From positions 107,435 to 171,434 of the forward strand of contig JASAMV010003005.1 in NCBI GenBank assembly GCA_030248065.1: a DNA stretch of 64,000 bases, in the 5' to 3' direction. The position numbers were made by a program, and so were the translations under genes. The DNA is from Rhynchonema sp. JSB1_4 (Eukaryota > Nematoda > Chromadorea > Monhysterida > Xyalidae). The notes under the pieces were generated by a model that saw only the letters and a program-made list of their open reading frames with translations, had not been told where the DNA came from and did no database searches. This document shows, in pieces, positions 12,667-23,057 of this stretch (position 1 is its first letter; each line of letters opens with the position of its first letter).

Positions 12667-14088
12667 ATGATGTTTCAATATATACAAGTCGCAGTTCTTG
12701 TTCTTGCAGTCGATGACATGAATGGTAAGTGTCTGATGAGACAGAAAGATCAGACTAACATGTGCTGTATTTCTAACAGCGAAGATTGACGGGCGATACT
12801 GATTTTGGCATACTGTATTACAGGGAGCTCATTTCAGCCCAAATGCACCAGTCCTGGTCAGCACATTTCAAAACGTGCGACACGAGTAGTGCTGGAACGA
12901 ACGCAATGGTGAAAATGTACCTGCAAACGTACCATTTAGACACTTGTTTCACTCACTATTGCGGATATGGTCAGCCGGTGTATGATCACACAAAGGGATG
13001 GGTTAGACTGATTGGATGAACTTCCATTGAATGGGTCGTGTGTACGCTTTATCGATCACATTAGCAGGAGCTGAAAAATGCATGTCGGTAGGAAAGACCG
13101 TCCCAGAATTCAAATTGCTTGGTAGCTCCCTTGATTCCGAAAAATGAAACTTCTTCGAGCTTAATTGAGACTGTCTTCAAGAACATTGCAGCAAACAGAC
13201 AACGTGTTTGACGGGTCACAAGCATCGTTCAACCAGCACAACGCGTTCGAAAGAGGCAAATTGGACACATTTCACAATGTCGCATTTTACGGATGTCGTT
13301 TTTTGCTGGTGATGCCGCACAGCCAGACAACTATTAACTTGTCAAGATGTCTTTGATTGGATAATTAACCAAGCTCCATAAAAGTAAGATGAGAAGCATT
13401 TTTCGATTTTCCCAACACCAAATACCTACACACATCTACAACTGGATCGGCCAGTCAAGCTGCATTCGTTATCCTTGTTTTGTAGCTGTGCTTCGCCGCG
13501 GCTTCCATGACAAATCACGATTTTTCCAATATCTGGATCTTAAAGCGCCACAGCTCATTTAACAAAAACCACAAAGGATCGACGAATAATCGTCATCAAT
13601 CAGACAATTAAAGTTTGCAATCTGCTGCGGCAGATTCCGTTTCCGTAAAATCGACATACCAAGATCAATTTTGAACTGCCAGAAGACCACCGAATAACGG
13701 CCATGGTGTTGGACCTGTATGACGAACGCAACGTAGACAGCTCGAATTGGTGTCTTGATTGGGTACGGCATGAATTGAGTATGATTATGGTTCTTTGAGA
13801 CAACTTCGTACCTAATGTACATGATTGCAGGTGATGTTAACAGACGCGGTCGCACGGGACTGTTGGATCGCAGAATACTCGAGCGCCTGGGCATTGCCGC
13901 AGCCTCAATATTACTACTGGCTGAAACCAATGTGCGCTTTTCAGCTTCTTCCAAGCAAACTTGGATTAAGAAATCGAACGTTTTTCAGAAAGGGTCAGAT
14001 GGCGAAAGACCTGCGTTTGTATGGTGCCAATTACGATTCATGTGTGCAAAAACTGCGATCTCATTCTGCCAGATGGCGGGCATATTAG
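12667..14088 (+). CDS. Candidate small secreted Cys-containing protein
   Basis: Not recognised. Three exons join in phase: 12667-12724, 12838-13001 and 13831-14088, giving 159 residues. Exon 1 starts with two Met codons and encodes a hydrophobic signal-peptide-like stretch (MMFQYIQVAVLVLAV), then a strong GTAAGT donor. Exon 2 begins at a TTTCAG acceptor and carries several Cys and aromatic residues (CFTHYCGYGQPVY). Its donor GTTAGA joins in phase 0 to an exon after TGATTGCAG. Exon 3 is Trp/Tyr-rich and ends at TAG. The 829-nt second intron is long for this window, so exon 3 could belong elsewhere; exon 2 would otherwise stop at 13019. It lies 0.5 kb downstream of the K2P gene on the same strand. 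Confidence 0.42.
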
Positions 14089-14785
14089 TTTGCTGTATCG
14101 TGGCTTTCGCAAGTTAATCAAAAAAGTGCAGTAAAGCATGTGGTATTTATTTTCCGTTCATTAAAATAATTGTCACCTAGGGTGATCGAGCAACTGCGGA
14201 AGCCTTTGATGAGGCTGGACCTCGGCTGTTGTTGCACCTTGAGAGATGTATTATATCCAGTTTAATGCTCAAACCTGTGCTTCCAATGTGCTGAATAAGG
14301 ATAGCTTTTCAATTGAATTCGAGTTCCAAACTTCTCCAAATATCGAACTTTTGTGCCACTTTACTGGAAAGCACTATTCTCTTTTTTATGCTCGGAGCAT
14401 ATTTCTCTCTTGTATGTATCGTCATTTTATATCGTGCAGCGTTCAAAGGTTGGAAAGGGCTGGCCAACACGCTTAAAGTTTCCCAAGTCCGGCTGAGAAA
14501 TTGACTGTCAAACGGTCAAGATGACTTTCATGGCACATTGTGTTGTCAAACTGAGACGAAAGGCTCACTTATCGAAATTTTGACCAATGCGCGAATTGGA
14601 CTTCGTGATTTATTTACAGGACAGCGAGTGGCAACCATGTGTGTATCAAATTTCGGTGAACGGAATGTGTTGATGTCACAATGTTTCTTCCGCGAGATTC
14701 TATTCATTCTAACATCTTCCTTTATCACCGATTTGAGACCTTTCCCTTTGCTCTACATCAATCGTGACCATTCCATCTTATCATC
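14089..14785. other. Intergenic; one hydrophobic ORF and a dispersed repeat copy
   Basis: An ORF around 14313-14504 has one membrane-like stretch (LESTILFFMLGAYFSLVCIV) but no splice support. Bases 14675-14757 match 20615-20698 (see repeat entries). No gene is supported. Confidence 0.4.
14675..14757 (+). repeat. Dispersed repeat, copy 1 (partner at 20615-20698)
   Basis: About 80 bp, containing TTCCGCGAGATTCTATTCAT, are shared almost exactly with the right flank of the second minisatellite array. The copies are in direct orientation 6 kb apart. No terminal structure was recognised. Confidence 0.8.
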
Positions 14786-16936
14786 ATGTTCGCAACTAAC
14801 ACAAAGGAGACCCGCATCAGCAACAGAAACACTGAAATGAAGGACGTGAAAAATGCAAAGAAACCGACCCCCTCGCTTCATTGCGAGGAAGGGTCCGAAT
14901 GTTGTGGTAAGTGTGGTTGACGCAAAAGGAGTAAAAATACCAGTTGAGTTCATCAATTTGGAGCATCTTATCGAAAAAAGAACCTTCGTTGGCTTCACAT
15001 ACTGAATTTGATTAACATGCAGCTGGAGTGACAGGATGAAACTTGGTAATCGGATTGCATCAGACCGGCTTCGGTCACGTGAGAACTCCGACTTGAAGCG
15101 ATAAAAGATTTAGTGGAGCCATTAATTTCCACCACAGCGTAAAAGTGCGTTGTTCATTTTTGGCCTGCGAACAATTTGCGGTGGTCGAAATTTAGTGGTA
15201 CCAGGAGCATGGGACTGACGATATCCGGGTGCACCTGTCCCATTTGGGGAAACAGGTTTAAACTTGCCAGACAAAAACGTGCTGTGCAACTCATGGTGGG
15301 TACATATCTCGACAGTTGATTGAAAGTACGTTAAAAATTCCATCTGAAACTGACACATGATTTTCGATAATGATCAAAATTAATTTTTGCGGTTCAACCC
15401 ACGTTCAGCTGCTGCTATGTAATTTCAACGAGCAGAACTGAAACATCTGCTGCAGCTGGCACCCACGGTCACGTTCATGGCGGGCCGTCGACAAACTCGA
15501 ACAAAGTGACAGCGTTGGCCCACCAGTTCTTGGTCACCGCCCTGCTCACTGTGTTCTGCTATTCAATTCGCTACGAACCTCGAACCGACACGTACACAGC
15601 ATCGTGCGCAGCCTGCGAAACTGTGTGTCAGGTATGTTTATGGCTATACATTGTTTCTGTGGAATAACATACCGGTTTGACAGGTTTAGAGCAATTTCAG
15701 GCACTGATCGAAGCGTGCTTGAGTCACGGTTGGGCCCAAGTTGCAACAGTCATAAAGAAATTGTATTTGCACGCCACACCCATCTCGATGATCGACATTT
15801 GCGGACCGACGAACACCCCAACGAAATACGGAGTCTTCCCCATCGCAATCTACCACGTGAAACACATCTGCAAGATTTCTCTTCAGAAACTAGGTCTAAA
15901 TGGATCGTTGGGAAAACGTCGACTGAACAACCTCAACCACTACAAGACGTATCCAACACTGTCGAATGGGGTTATGGTTAGTTAGCATTCTTAACTTTCA
16001 TTAGTTTTTTGGTGCAAATATTTGATCAAAGTTTCAGAAACAAATGTGCTTCTATTCATCACAATTGGCAGAGGCAAACTTTGTGGAACTGATCCCGCGA
16101 CTGTTTAATACAACAGACCTTGAACCGGAAGCAGAACTGATTTCGAACGCGGATGTAATAGCTGCAATTCAAGTGAGTCGGTTTGTTTGATTACGATCAG
16201 CCTTAATTGGCATAAATGACCTGATTTGTTGCCACTGTTCAGCGATTGCAACGAGAGAGCGACGGAGGATCCGAATGGTCGCTCCCTGTGACCTCCACCG
16301 CCATCAGCGACACCGATCTGCTGTTGTCCACAGGCTGTCAACTGATCGTTCGGGTCATGGTTGAGGACGTGTCTTGCAGTGACCGAGTTGTCGATGGAGT
16401 TTTGTGCGAGATCAAGATTGAAGGTTAGTAGAACAGACTGTTCCAGACAGTGCTAGACAAACGCAAGAAAGAATGCACAGGCATCAACGAGCACAGTCTA
16501 CAGCTGGTGCGTGCGGACACAACGAGCTACCTCATGTTGTACATGGGTTCTCAGGATGAAACCGAAGAATGTGCTGCCGCAGTCCGACAGTCATTGTATT
16601 ACAGGGAATGTAAGTCATTGTGCTCTTTCATTCGAATACCAAGTACATACCACATACCACTACAAAACAAAGTGCGCTTGTAAATGTTTGACGTGTACTG
16701 GAAGCTATATTGCAGTCAACCGAAGAATCGGTGTGTTGAGTGCCCAAAAGTGGAAGGAGCACCTTGACAGAGGGTATCTCGAAAATGATCGAATCGCCTA
16801 TCTATATCTGAGAAGACACGTCGCTGTCAAATATCGACCAGACCTGCTGTCGCTGATGCAACATCACCAAACAATCGACTGCATTCAGAACACACCCTTA
16901 TTGAGCGACGACGAAACGCAACTGGATGATGAATAA
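14786..16936 (+). CDS. Conserved-looking unknown protein, seven exons, 412 residues
   Basis: Not recognised. Exons: 14786-14906 (tentative first exon, GTAAGT donor), 15456-15631, 15701-15976, 16038-16172, 16243-16423, 16481-16609, 16716-16936. All phases close and the summed length is a multiple of three. Introns after the first are 57-106 nt. Exon 2 has a Cys cluster (TASCAACETVCQ) after a hydrophobic stretch (FLVTALLTVFCYS). Exon 3 is globular-looking (IEACLSHGWAQVATVIKKLY). The C-terminus is acidic (LSDDETQLDDE). The 16424 donor could also pair with an acceptor giving a 27-nt intron; I prefer the 57-nt choice. I see no catalytic signature, and no function is proposed. Splice consistency argues that it is a real gene. 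Confidence 0.65.
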
Positions 16937-17691
16937 GTGACCGAACGTGGCAAGAACAAAATTGACTCGAGTACTAAACCGATCAATGATTATAGTAAAT
17001 TGTATGTCGGAAAACGGGTGATATTTTACAGGGTTAGATAATCAAACGCATAACAATTGTGAAACGATTCCGAAAGGCAAAGGGAAAGGTGCTCCCCTTC
17101 AGCGATCACTTTGGTGGAATTGATCACGAACACATACACACTCACGCGTGTGCCAGTATAAAACAATATATAACTAGTGAGCGCTGAAGGGAGTTACCAA
17201 TTGAACTCAGAGACCACTGATTTTCTGACTTCATGGCAATACGCCTGATTCTACTGGATTGTTTAGCGCGATATTTTAAAAACCACTGATTTTCTGGCTT
17301 CATGACAATACCGTAATGTACAAAGACTGATTCTGACGGATTGTTTAGTGCCAGATAAAATGATATTACTGTATGTTCAACGTTTATTATTTCGTGATGA
17401 ATTATACGTTTGAAATGGATTATACAAACACATAGGTTCAGAGTGGTACCGCGCCTAAGGTGCTTTCACATAGCATGCGGGTTGCGGGTCGTGACCTGGC
17501 CACAACCCACATTTTTTGTCCTTTCACGTAGTAAAATGCGGAACAAGATTCTCCGGGCCTCAACAAGATTCCAATTGGGAATGTCAATGAATAACAATGA
17601 TTAGCTGAACAAAAGAACTGTAATATAACATACCGAATTGCAACAACACGGCACTGATTCGGAACTAAATGCACAAGCCAAAAATAAAGGG
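16937..17691. other. Intergenic with a short tandem duplication
   Basis: No gene was seen. Bases 17213-17272 and 17282-17356 are diverged direct copies of about 65 bp, both starting ACCACTGATTTTCTG. An imperfect palindrome lies around 17087-17200 (CTCCCCTTCAGCG against CGCTGAAGGGAG). Confidence 0.6.
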
Positions 17692-18339
17692 AGCTGTACT
17701 CCGAGAAAGACGGCTGGACTCCGAGAAAGACGGCTGTACTCCGAGAAAGACGGCTGTACTCCGAGAAAGACGGCTGGACTCCGAGAAAGACGGCTGTACT
17801 CCGAGAAAGACGGCTGTACTCCGAGAAAGACGGCTGTACTCCGAGAAAGATGGCTGTACTCCGAGAAAGACGGCTGTACTCCGAGAAAGACGGCTGTACT
17901 CCGAGAAAGACGGCTGTACTTCGAGAAAGACGGCTGTACTCCGAGAAAGACGGCTGTACTCCGAGAAAGACGGCTGTACTCCGAGAAAGACGGCTGTACT
18001 CCGAGAAAGACGGCTGTACTCCGAGAAAGACGGCTGTACTCCGAGAAAGACGGCTGTGCTCCGAGAAAGACGGCTGTACTCCGAGAAAGACGGCTGTACT
18101 CCGAGAAAGACGGCTGTACTCCGAGAAAGACGGCTGTACTCCGAGAAAGGCGGCTGTACTCCGAGAAAGACGGCCGTACTCCGAGAAAGACGGCTGTACT
18201 CCCGAGAAAGACGGCTGTACTCCGAGAAAGACGGCTGTACTCCGAGAAAGACGGCTGTACTCCGAGAAAGGCGGCTGTACTCCGAGAAAGACGGCCGTAC
18301 TCCGAGAAAGACGGCTGTACTCCCGAGAAAGACGGCTGT
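17692..18339. repeat. 20-bp minisatellite, array 1 (about 32 units)
   Basis: A near-perfect tandem array with unit CCGAGAAAGACGGCTGTACT. Point variants occur in some units (CTGGACT, GGCGG, GGCCG). Two single-base insertions (ACTCCCGAG near 18199 and 18320) shift the phase. Every one of the six frames lacks stops because 20 nt is not a multiple of three, so each frame reads a 20-residue peptide repeat. The long ORFs here are therefore artefacts of the period, not evidence of a protein. Confidence 0.97.
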
Positions 18340-18612
18340 TGTCGCGACTGTGGAGCTGTGTAGTATAGTGTGTGTTGTGTGTTCTCTCTTAACTGTTGTC
18401 ACAACAAATATTGAGCTTCAAGTTTTAGCTAGTTCAAGTTTTATTTTAAGATCCGTAAATTGGTGTTAGAAAAGGTACGAAAAGGTTGGGGAAATATGAG
18501 ACACTCAAAGGAGAGAATGAAAATCAAAACTAAACATGCAGTCAGAATAAGATGCGCTCTTGCGCGATACAAAGGATGATTAGTCATTTAGTTTTTACGT
18601 GGCTTGGGTCTG

Positions 18613-18921
18613 TATAGTCTGTTGATTATATTTCGACATAGTGTATAAGCCCCATTCAGCGATGTTTGGAGCGGGCTGGGTCGACGCCATTCTAAATGAA
18701 TGTTTCAGGCATTGCCAACTCATTCGCAGAGCCATTGAACATTGTTGGTGCTGTGCGATGACAGGCCACGTGTTTTTGCGCCACGCGGCAAACAATGTTC
18801 AATCAGTCTTTTGCCTGAGTTAGCAATGCTTGAAACATCAAGAATGGCGTCGACCCAGCCCGCTCCAAACATCGCTGAATGGGGCTTATACACTATGTCG
18901 AAATATAATCAACAGACTATA
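18613..18921. mobile_element. Foldback (MITE-like) element with about 105-bp inverted arms
   Basis: The left arm starts TATAGTCTGTTGATTATA and the right arm ends with its reverse complement. Arms 18613-18720 and 18815-18921 match over nearly their full length. An inner pair (ATTGAACATTGTT / AACAATGTTCAAT) extends the fold. TGAAACAT sits symmetrically at 18699-18707 and 18831-18838. No transposase is encoded. It lies between the two minisatellite arrays. Confidence 0.9.
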
Positions 18922-19258
18922 GAATTACATTAAAAACTAACCACAATCATGTGCAAATCTGTGAAAACATTATCGCATGAAATCAATGCTGCAGTCGTTG
19001 TAATATTCTGAATTGTCTCACCTTTGTTGGAAAGAAGATGCAGGCAAGATTAAATGTGATGTTGCCAAAAGGAAATTGGATATGTTTTTGCATGAGAACA
19101 TGACAAGTGAAAGTTAAGCGAGTGTGTAGCCGCCACGTCTGCACACGACCGCACCGCAGCCTGGCTCCGTGAGGTTACGGCAGTACTGGGCGTACCGGCA
19201 CCCCGCAATCTCACGGCTGCCAGGGTAACGATGCAATCGTGGCTTACAAAGCCGCGAC
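18922..19258. other. Spacer between foldback element and array 2
   Basis: No gene is supported. The sequence becomes GC-richer toward 19130-19250 and contains no repeat I recognise. Confidence 0.4.
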
Positions 19259-20608
19259 AGCTGTACTCCGAGAAAGGCAGCTGTACTCCGAGAAAAACGG
19301 CTGTACTCCGAGAAAGACGGCTGTACTCCGAGAAAGACGGCTGTACTCCGAGAAAAACGGCTGTACTCCGAGAAAAACGGCTGTACTCCGAGAAAGACGG
19401 CTGTACTCCGAGAAAAACGGCTGTACTCCGAGAAAAACGGCTGTACTCCGAGAAAGACGGCTGTACTCCGAGAAAGACGGCTGTACTCCGAGAAAGACGG
19501 CTGTACTCCGAGAAAGACGGCTGTACTCCGAGAAAGACGGCTGTACTCCGAGAAAAACGGCTGTACTCCGAGAAAGACGGCTGTACTCCGAGAAAGACGG
19601 TTGTACTCCGAGAAAAACGGCTGTACTCCGAGAAAAACGGCTGTACTCCGAGAAAGACGGCTGTACTCCGAGAAAAACGGCTGTACTCCGAGAAAAACGG
19701 CTGTACTCCGAGAAAAACGGCTGTACTCCGAGAAAAACGGCTGTACTCCGAGAAAAACGGCTGTACTCCGAGAAAAACGGCTGTACTCAGAGAAAGACGG
19801 CTGTAAACGGCTGTACTCCGAGAAAGACGGCTGTACTCCGAGAAAAACGGCTGTACTCCGAGAAAGACGGCTGTACTCCGAGAAAAACGGCTGTACTCCG
19901 AGAAAGACGGCTGTACTCCGAGAAAGACGGCTGTACTCCGAGAAAAACGGCTGTACTCCGAGAAAAACGGCTGTACTCCGAGAAAGACGGCTGTACTCCG
20001 AGAAAGACGGCTGTACTCCGAGAAAGACGGCTGTACTCCGAGAAAGACGGCTGTACTCCGAGAAAGACGGCTGTACTCCGAGAAAGACGGCTGTACTCCG
20101 AGAAAGACGGCTGTACTCCGAGAAAGACGGCTGTACTCCGAGAAAGACGGCTGTACTCCGAGAAAGACGGCTGTACTCCGAGAAAAACGGCTGTACTCCG
20201 AGAAAAACGGCTGTACTCCGAGAAAGACGGCTGTACTCCGAGAAAAACGGCTGTACTCCGAGAAAAACGGCTGTACTCCGAGAAAAACGGCTGTACTCCG
20301 AGAAAAACGGCTGTACTCCGAGAAAAACGGCTGTACTCCGAGAAAGACGGCTGTACTCCGAGAAAGACGGCTGTACTCCGAGAAAGACGGCTGTACTCCG
20401 AGAAAGACGGCTGTACTCCGAGAAAAACGGCTGTACTCCGAGAAAGACGGCTGTACTCCGAGAAAGACGGCTGTACTCCGAGAAAAACGGCTGTACTCCG
20501 AGAAAGACGGCTGTACTCCGAGAAAGACGGCTGTACTCCGAGAAAAACGGCTGTACTCCGAGAAAGACGGCTGTACTCCGAGAACAGCAGCTGTACTCCG
20601 AGAAAGAC
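19259..20608. repeat. 20-bp minisatellite, array 2 (about 67 units)
   Basis: This is the same unit family as array 1. Array 2 mixes two unit types, GAGAAAGACGG and GAGAAAAACGG. One truncated unit (CTGTAAACGG at about 19801) breaks the register, and the array edges carry GGCAG and ACAGCAG variants. Runs of the two types follow a loose three-unit (60-bp) rhythm, for example G-A-G repeated three times from about 20401, suggesting amplification of trimer blocks. ORFs of about 500 codons on both strands are by-products of the period. Confidence 0.97.
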
Positions 20609-20614
20609 TCACAA

Positions 20615-20698
20615 GTCACAACGTTACTTCCGCGAGATTCTATTCATTCTAATACCTTCCTTTATCACCGATTTGAGACCTTTCCCTTTGCTCATACA
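20615..20698 (+). repeat. Dispersed repeat, copy 2 (partner at 14675-14757)
   Basis: Directly abuts the end of minisatellite array 2. Only a few substitutions separate it from the copy at 14.7 kb. Confidence 0.8.
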
Positions 20699-21109
20699 CC
20701 AATCGTAACCACTCATTGCGCCAGTGACGTCTTCTCTGTCCTCCACTACTATTTCTACGCACTACGGTCAGAAAATTGACTCGCAGTTGGCCGTGAAAGT
20801 GACAAGTTCGATGCGTTGCTGCTTCATCCAAGTGTTTTGCGTGTGTCCTTCTGCAAAGCGGCAGGCAAGAGGATCCATCATTATGAAATGAAAAGATGAG
20901 GGCTGAACAACCTGATAAATATTCCGTTTGAACACACGACGGCCAGAAAACTGACTCGTCTTAAATGCAGCAGTGCATGTATCAACCCTCGGGACGTGTC
21001 GATCGCGTCGTCCAAGTGACGAGCACATGTCCAGCTGTAATGTTGCAATACCGTAGACAAATGGACTTCGGATGTGAAATGAGAAGATCCACAACCTGTG
21101 AAATATAGA

Positions 21110-21193
21110 GGAAGAGAATGACAGCGTGATTCTCTTGTAAAAAACAATATTCATTCTTTAATTTACACCGCATAAACTGCTGTTGTGCGATTT
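21110..21193 (+). repeat. Direct repeat left of the Lys-rich ORF
   Basis: An 84-bp block beginning GGAAGAGAATGACAGCGTG, repeated almost perfectly at 22119-22202 in the same orientation. A second shared block (GTGACGTCTTCTCTGTCCTC) occurs near 20725 and 22231, in the opposite order relative to this block. The pair brackets 21194-22118. Confidence 0.85.
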
Positions 21194-21288
21194 GGTGGTT
21201 CCTGCGAGGTACGATCCTCGTGTTTCGCGCAGGCCGAGCTACCGTAATCCTGCTGATTTTGTCACGGATTACCAAGAAAATAAGGAAT

Positions 21289-21987
21289 ATGAATAAAACG
21301 TGGCGTCAAAAATTGGCCGCGGGTGAAATTCATTTCGATACAATGTGTCAAGACTTCAACAGAATCTCGACAGAAGTATTCAAGTTGGACTTGATACCCG
21401 AAGAAGTCGCTGCCCGAACCAGCGAAATCGTCGAGAAATGCCGTACGCGTGCGATGCTTTTCGATGATCTCAAGCCGTTGAAGAAATTGGCGGAATGGCT
21501 CGATATCGAGAGGAGCAAGAAAAAGGAAAAAGAAGATTGGCTGCAGCGCGTGCAAGAATTGATGAGTTGTGCCGAACAAGCCACCGTCGACTTGCCTGAA
21601 GAATGTCCAGCCCCTGTGCCCGAACAGCCCACGAGCCCCCCTGTCGAATGCCGCAATTGCGAAGAATCGAAGGAAAGTGCCGTGGAACGAGCTGAGAATG
21701 TGAAGAAGGTGAAGGAACGAAGAAAGAAAAAGAAAGAGAAAAAGAAAGTGAAGAAAGAGAGGAAAAAGAAGAAGATCAAGGGACGAAAGAAGAGACGCCG
21801 TCGGCCGAAGAAACAAGCGGCGAATAACTGCCACGTTCGCAAGAAGCCGTTCGATTGTGCCACGACGACGAACGATGACGCGGCCGATTGGATGACGTGG
21901 TCGATTGATGTGGCGTCGATGTGCGACGGTGTGAAGAAGGAAATGGCCGCGCGAGGAAGGAGTGTAAAGAAGAAGAAGAGAACGTAA
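21289..21987 (+). CDS. Intronless Lys-rich basic protein, 232 residues, unknown
   Basis: Not recognised. A single ATG-to-TAA frame, with no intron needed. Residues 1-100 look helical and charged (VAARTSEIVEKCRTRAMLFD; DIERSKKKEKEDWLQRVQEL), followed by a Pro/Cys linker (PAPVPEQPTSPPVECRNCEE). Residues about 140-185 are almost pure Lys/Arg/Glu, and the chain ends in KKKKRT. Such tails suggest nuclear or nucleic-acid contact, which is inference only. Codon use is balanced and unlike low-complexity drift. The ORF lies between two 84-bp direct repeats, so it may be a retrocopy or cargo of a mobile element. A short upstream in-frame extension to 21220 exists. Confidence 0.5.
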   Translation: MNKTWRQKLAAGEIHFDTMCQDFNRISTEVFKLDLIPEEVAARTSEIVEKCRTRAMLFDDLKPLKKLAEWLDIERSKKKEKEDWLQRVQELMSCAEQATVDLPEECPAPVPEQPTSPPVECRNCEESKESAVERAENVKKVKERRKKKKEKKKVKKERKKKKIKGRKKRRRRPKKQAANNCHVRKKPFDCATTTNDDAADWMTWSIDVASMCDGVKKEMAARGRSVKKKKRT

Positions 21988-22118
21988 ATTAGTTCTAGGT
22001 CCTGATTTGACGTGTAGTTTGGAAAGCGGTGAAAAATGATATTGTGATGGAGTGATTTTCCACCATATTTCTCTGTAAACGCCCACTTTTCTGTTCACAT
22101 CCCCTGGTGGAAGGGAGG

Positions 22119-22202
22119 AGGAAGAGAATGACAGCGTGATTCTCTTGTAAAAAACAATATTCATTCTTGAATTTACACCGCATAAACTGCTGTTGTGCGA
22201 TT
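22119..22202 (+). repeat. Direct repeat right of the Lys-rich ORF
   Basis: Second copy of the block at 21110-21193; both end TGCTGTTGTGCGATTT. Confidence 0.85.
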
Positions 22203-22281
22203 TATAGATCCAAGCTCGAGTGTCCCTGCGATGCAGTGACGTCTTCTCTGTCCTCCACAATAATTTCTTCACGCTGCTGAC

Positions 22282-22496
22282 CTAGACCATACCGTATCAC
22301 CCTGAATTCTTACACACTTAAAATGTTTCTGGTTACTGTAGCCACGTCGCGTGTGGCTTTCGTGTGAGCCAAAGATCATGAAACATTTAGCGGGCGTTTG
22401 TGTGTGTTGTACATCGGCTAACCGCTCGAGACGTGGCTACAGTAACCCGAAACATTTTAACTGTGTAGGAATTCAGGGTGATACGGTCTGGTCTAG
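22282..22496. mobile_element. MITE family 1, copy 1 (215 bp)
   Basis: Terminal inverted repeats start CTAGACCATACCGTATCACC and continue through TGAATTCTTACACAC to about 65 bp. A second copy lies at 56675-56896. Adjacent bases (CTGCAAAGCA...GCTGGTTTGCC) are also shared by both copies, so the mobile unit or its target context extends beyond the arms. It contains TGAAACATT near the middle. Confidence 0.9.
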
Positions 22497-22635
22497 ATCT
22501 GCAAAGCACGGCTGGTTTGCCTTTATTCAAGATTGTGTGAATGTGTGAAAAGGCTCACTTTGTTGCCCCACTGCTCCAAACCTAACGATAGTGGTGTGCA
22601 TCTGGCGTCTCGTGTGTTTGTGTTGCATATAAAGG

Positions 22636-22823
22636 CAAACTACGCCAACACGAGCCCGATTTCGCAGCTGGCAGAATAGTGAAACATTCATACGTGGCTG
22701 CTGATTTGGGAAATGTTACACGTTGAAGACCACAAAGTGGAGCATGATGATTTTCTCTTTCTATTCGTTTTAAATACACACCGCCTTCGAAATCGGGCTC
22801 GTGTTGGTGTAGTTCGCCTTTAC
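22636..22823. mobile_element. Small foldback element
   Basis: The arm containing AACACGAGCCCGATTTCG pairs with CGAAATCGGGCTCGTGTT across about 100 bp of loop. TGAAACATT occurs at 22680-22688. The ends are not sharply defined. Confidence 0.7.
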
Positions 22824-23057
22824 TTTCAAAATGGCACGGCAATATTCTGTTGGTAGAACTTCGTGGACTTCGTGGAACGGCAAACCCACAATATGAGTTC
22901 CTGACGATGCACGATCATCTTTTCCTGCAAAAATGGTTTTGTCAATGTTATTCTACACAACTTGGTGACGGCGTCAGAATTTTCATTGCATATCTTACCG
23001 TAATCTCTTTAGGCAACAACAGCGCTTCTGAGATCGATTTGGATATCAGCGGAGTTA

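Noticed and set aside
16424..16450. A 27-nt intron in the seven-exon gene
   Set aside because: The same donor pairs with a phase-compatible acceptor at 16480, giving an ordinary 57-nt intron.
17692..20608. Minisatellite arrays as a CRISPR-like array
   Set aside because: Units are contiguous with no spacers, and the setting is a eukaryotic genome.
17638..20779. ORFs up to about 520 codons on both strands across the minisatellites, as a repetitive structural protein
   Set aside because: All six frames are open because the 20-bp unit has no stop in any register. Nothing distinguishes one frame, and there is no start or splice context.
21200..21240. tRNA-like B-box (GGTACGATCC) upstream of the Lys-rich ORF
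   Set aside because: No matching A-box or cloverleaf stems could be drawn.
21262..22272. 336-codon minus-strand ORF
   Set aside because: It mirrors the Lys-rich ORF; its Phe/Leu runs are reverse-complement Lys codons.
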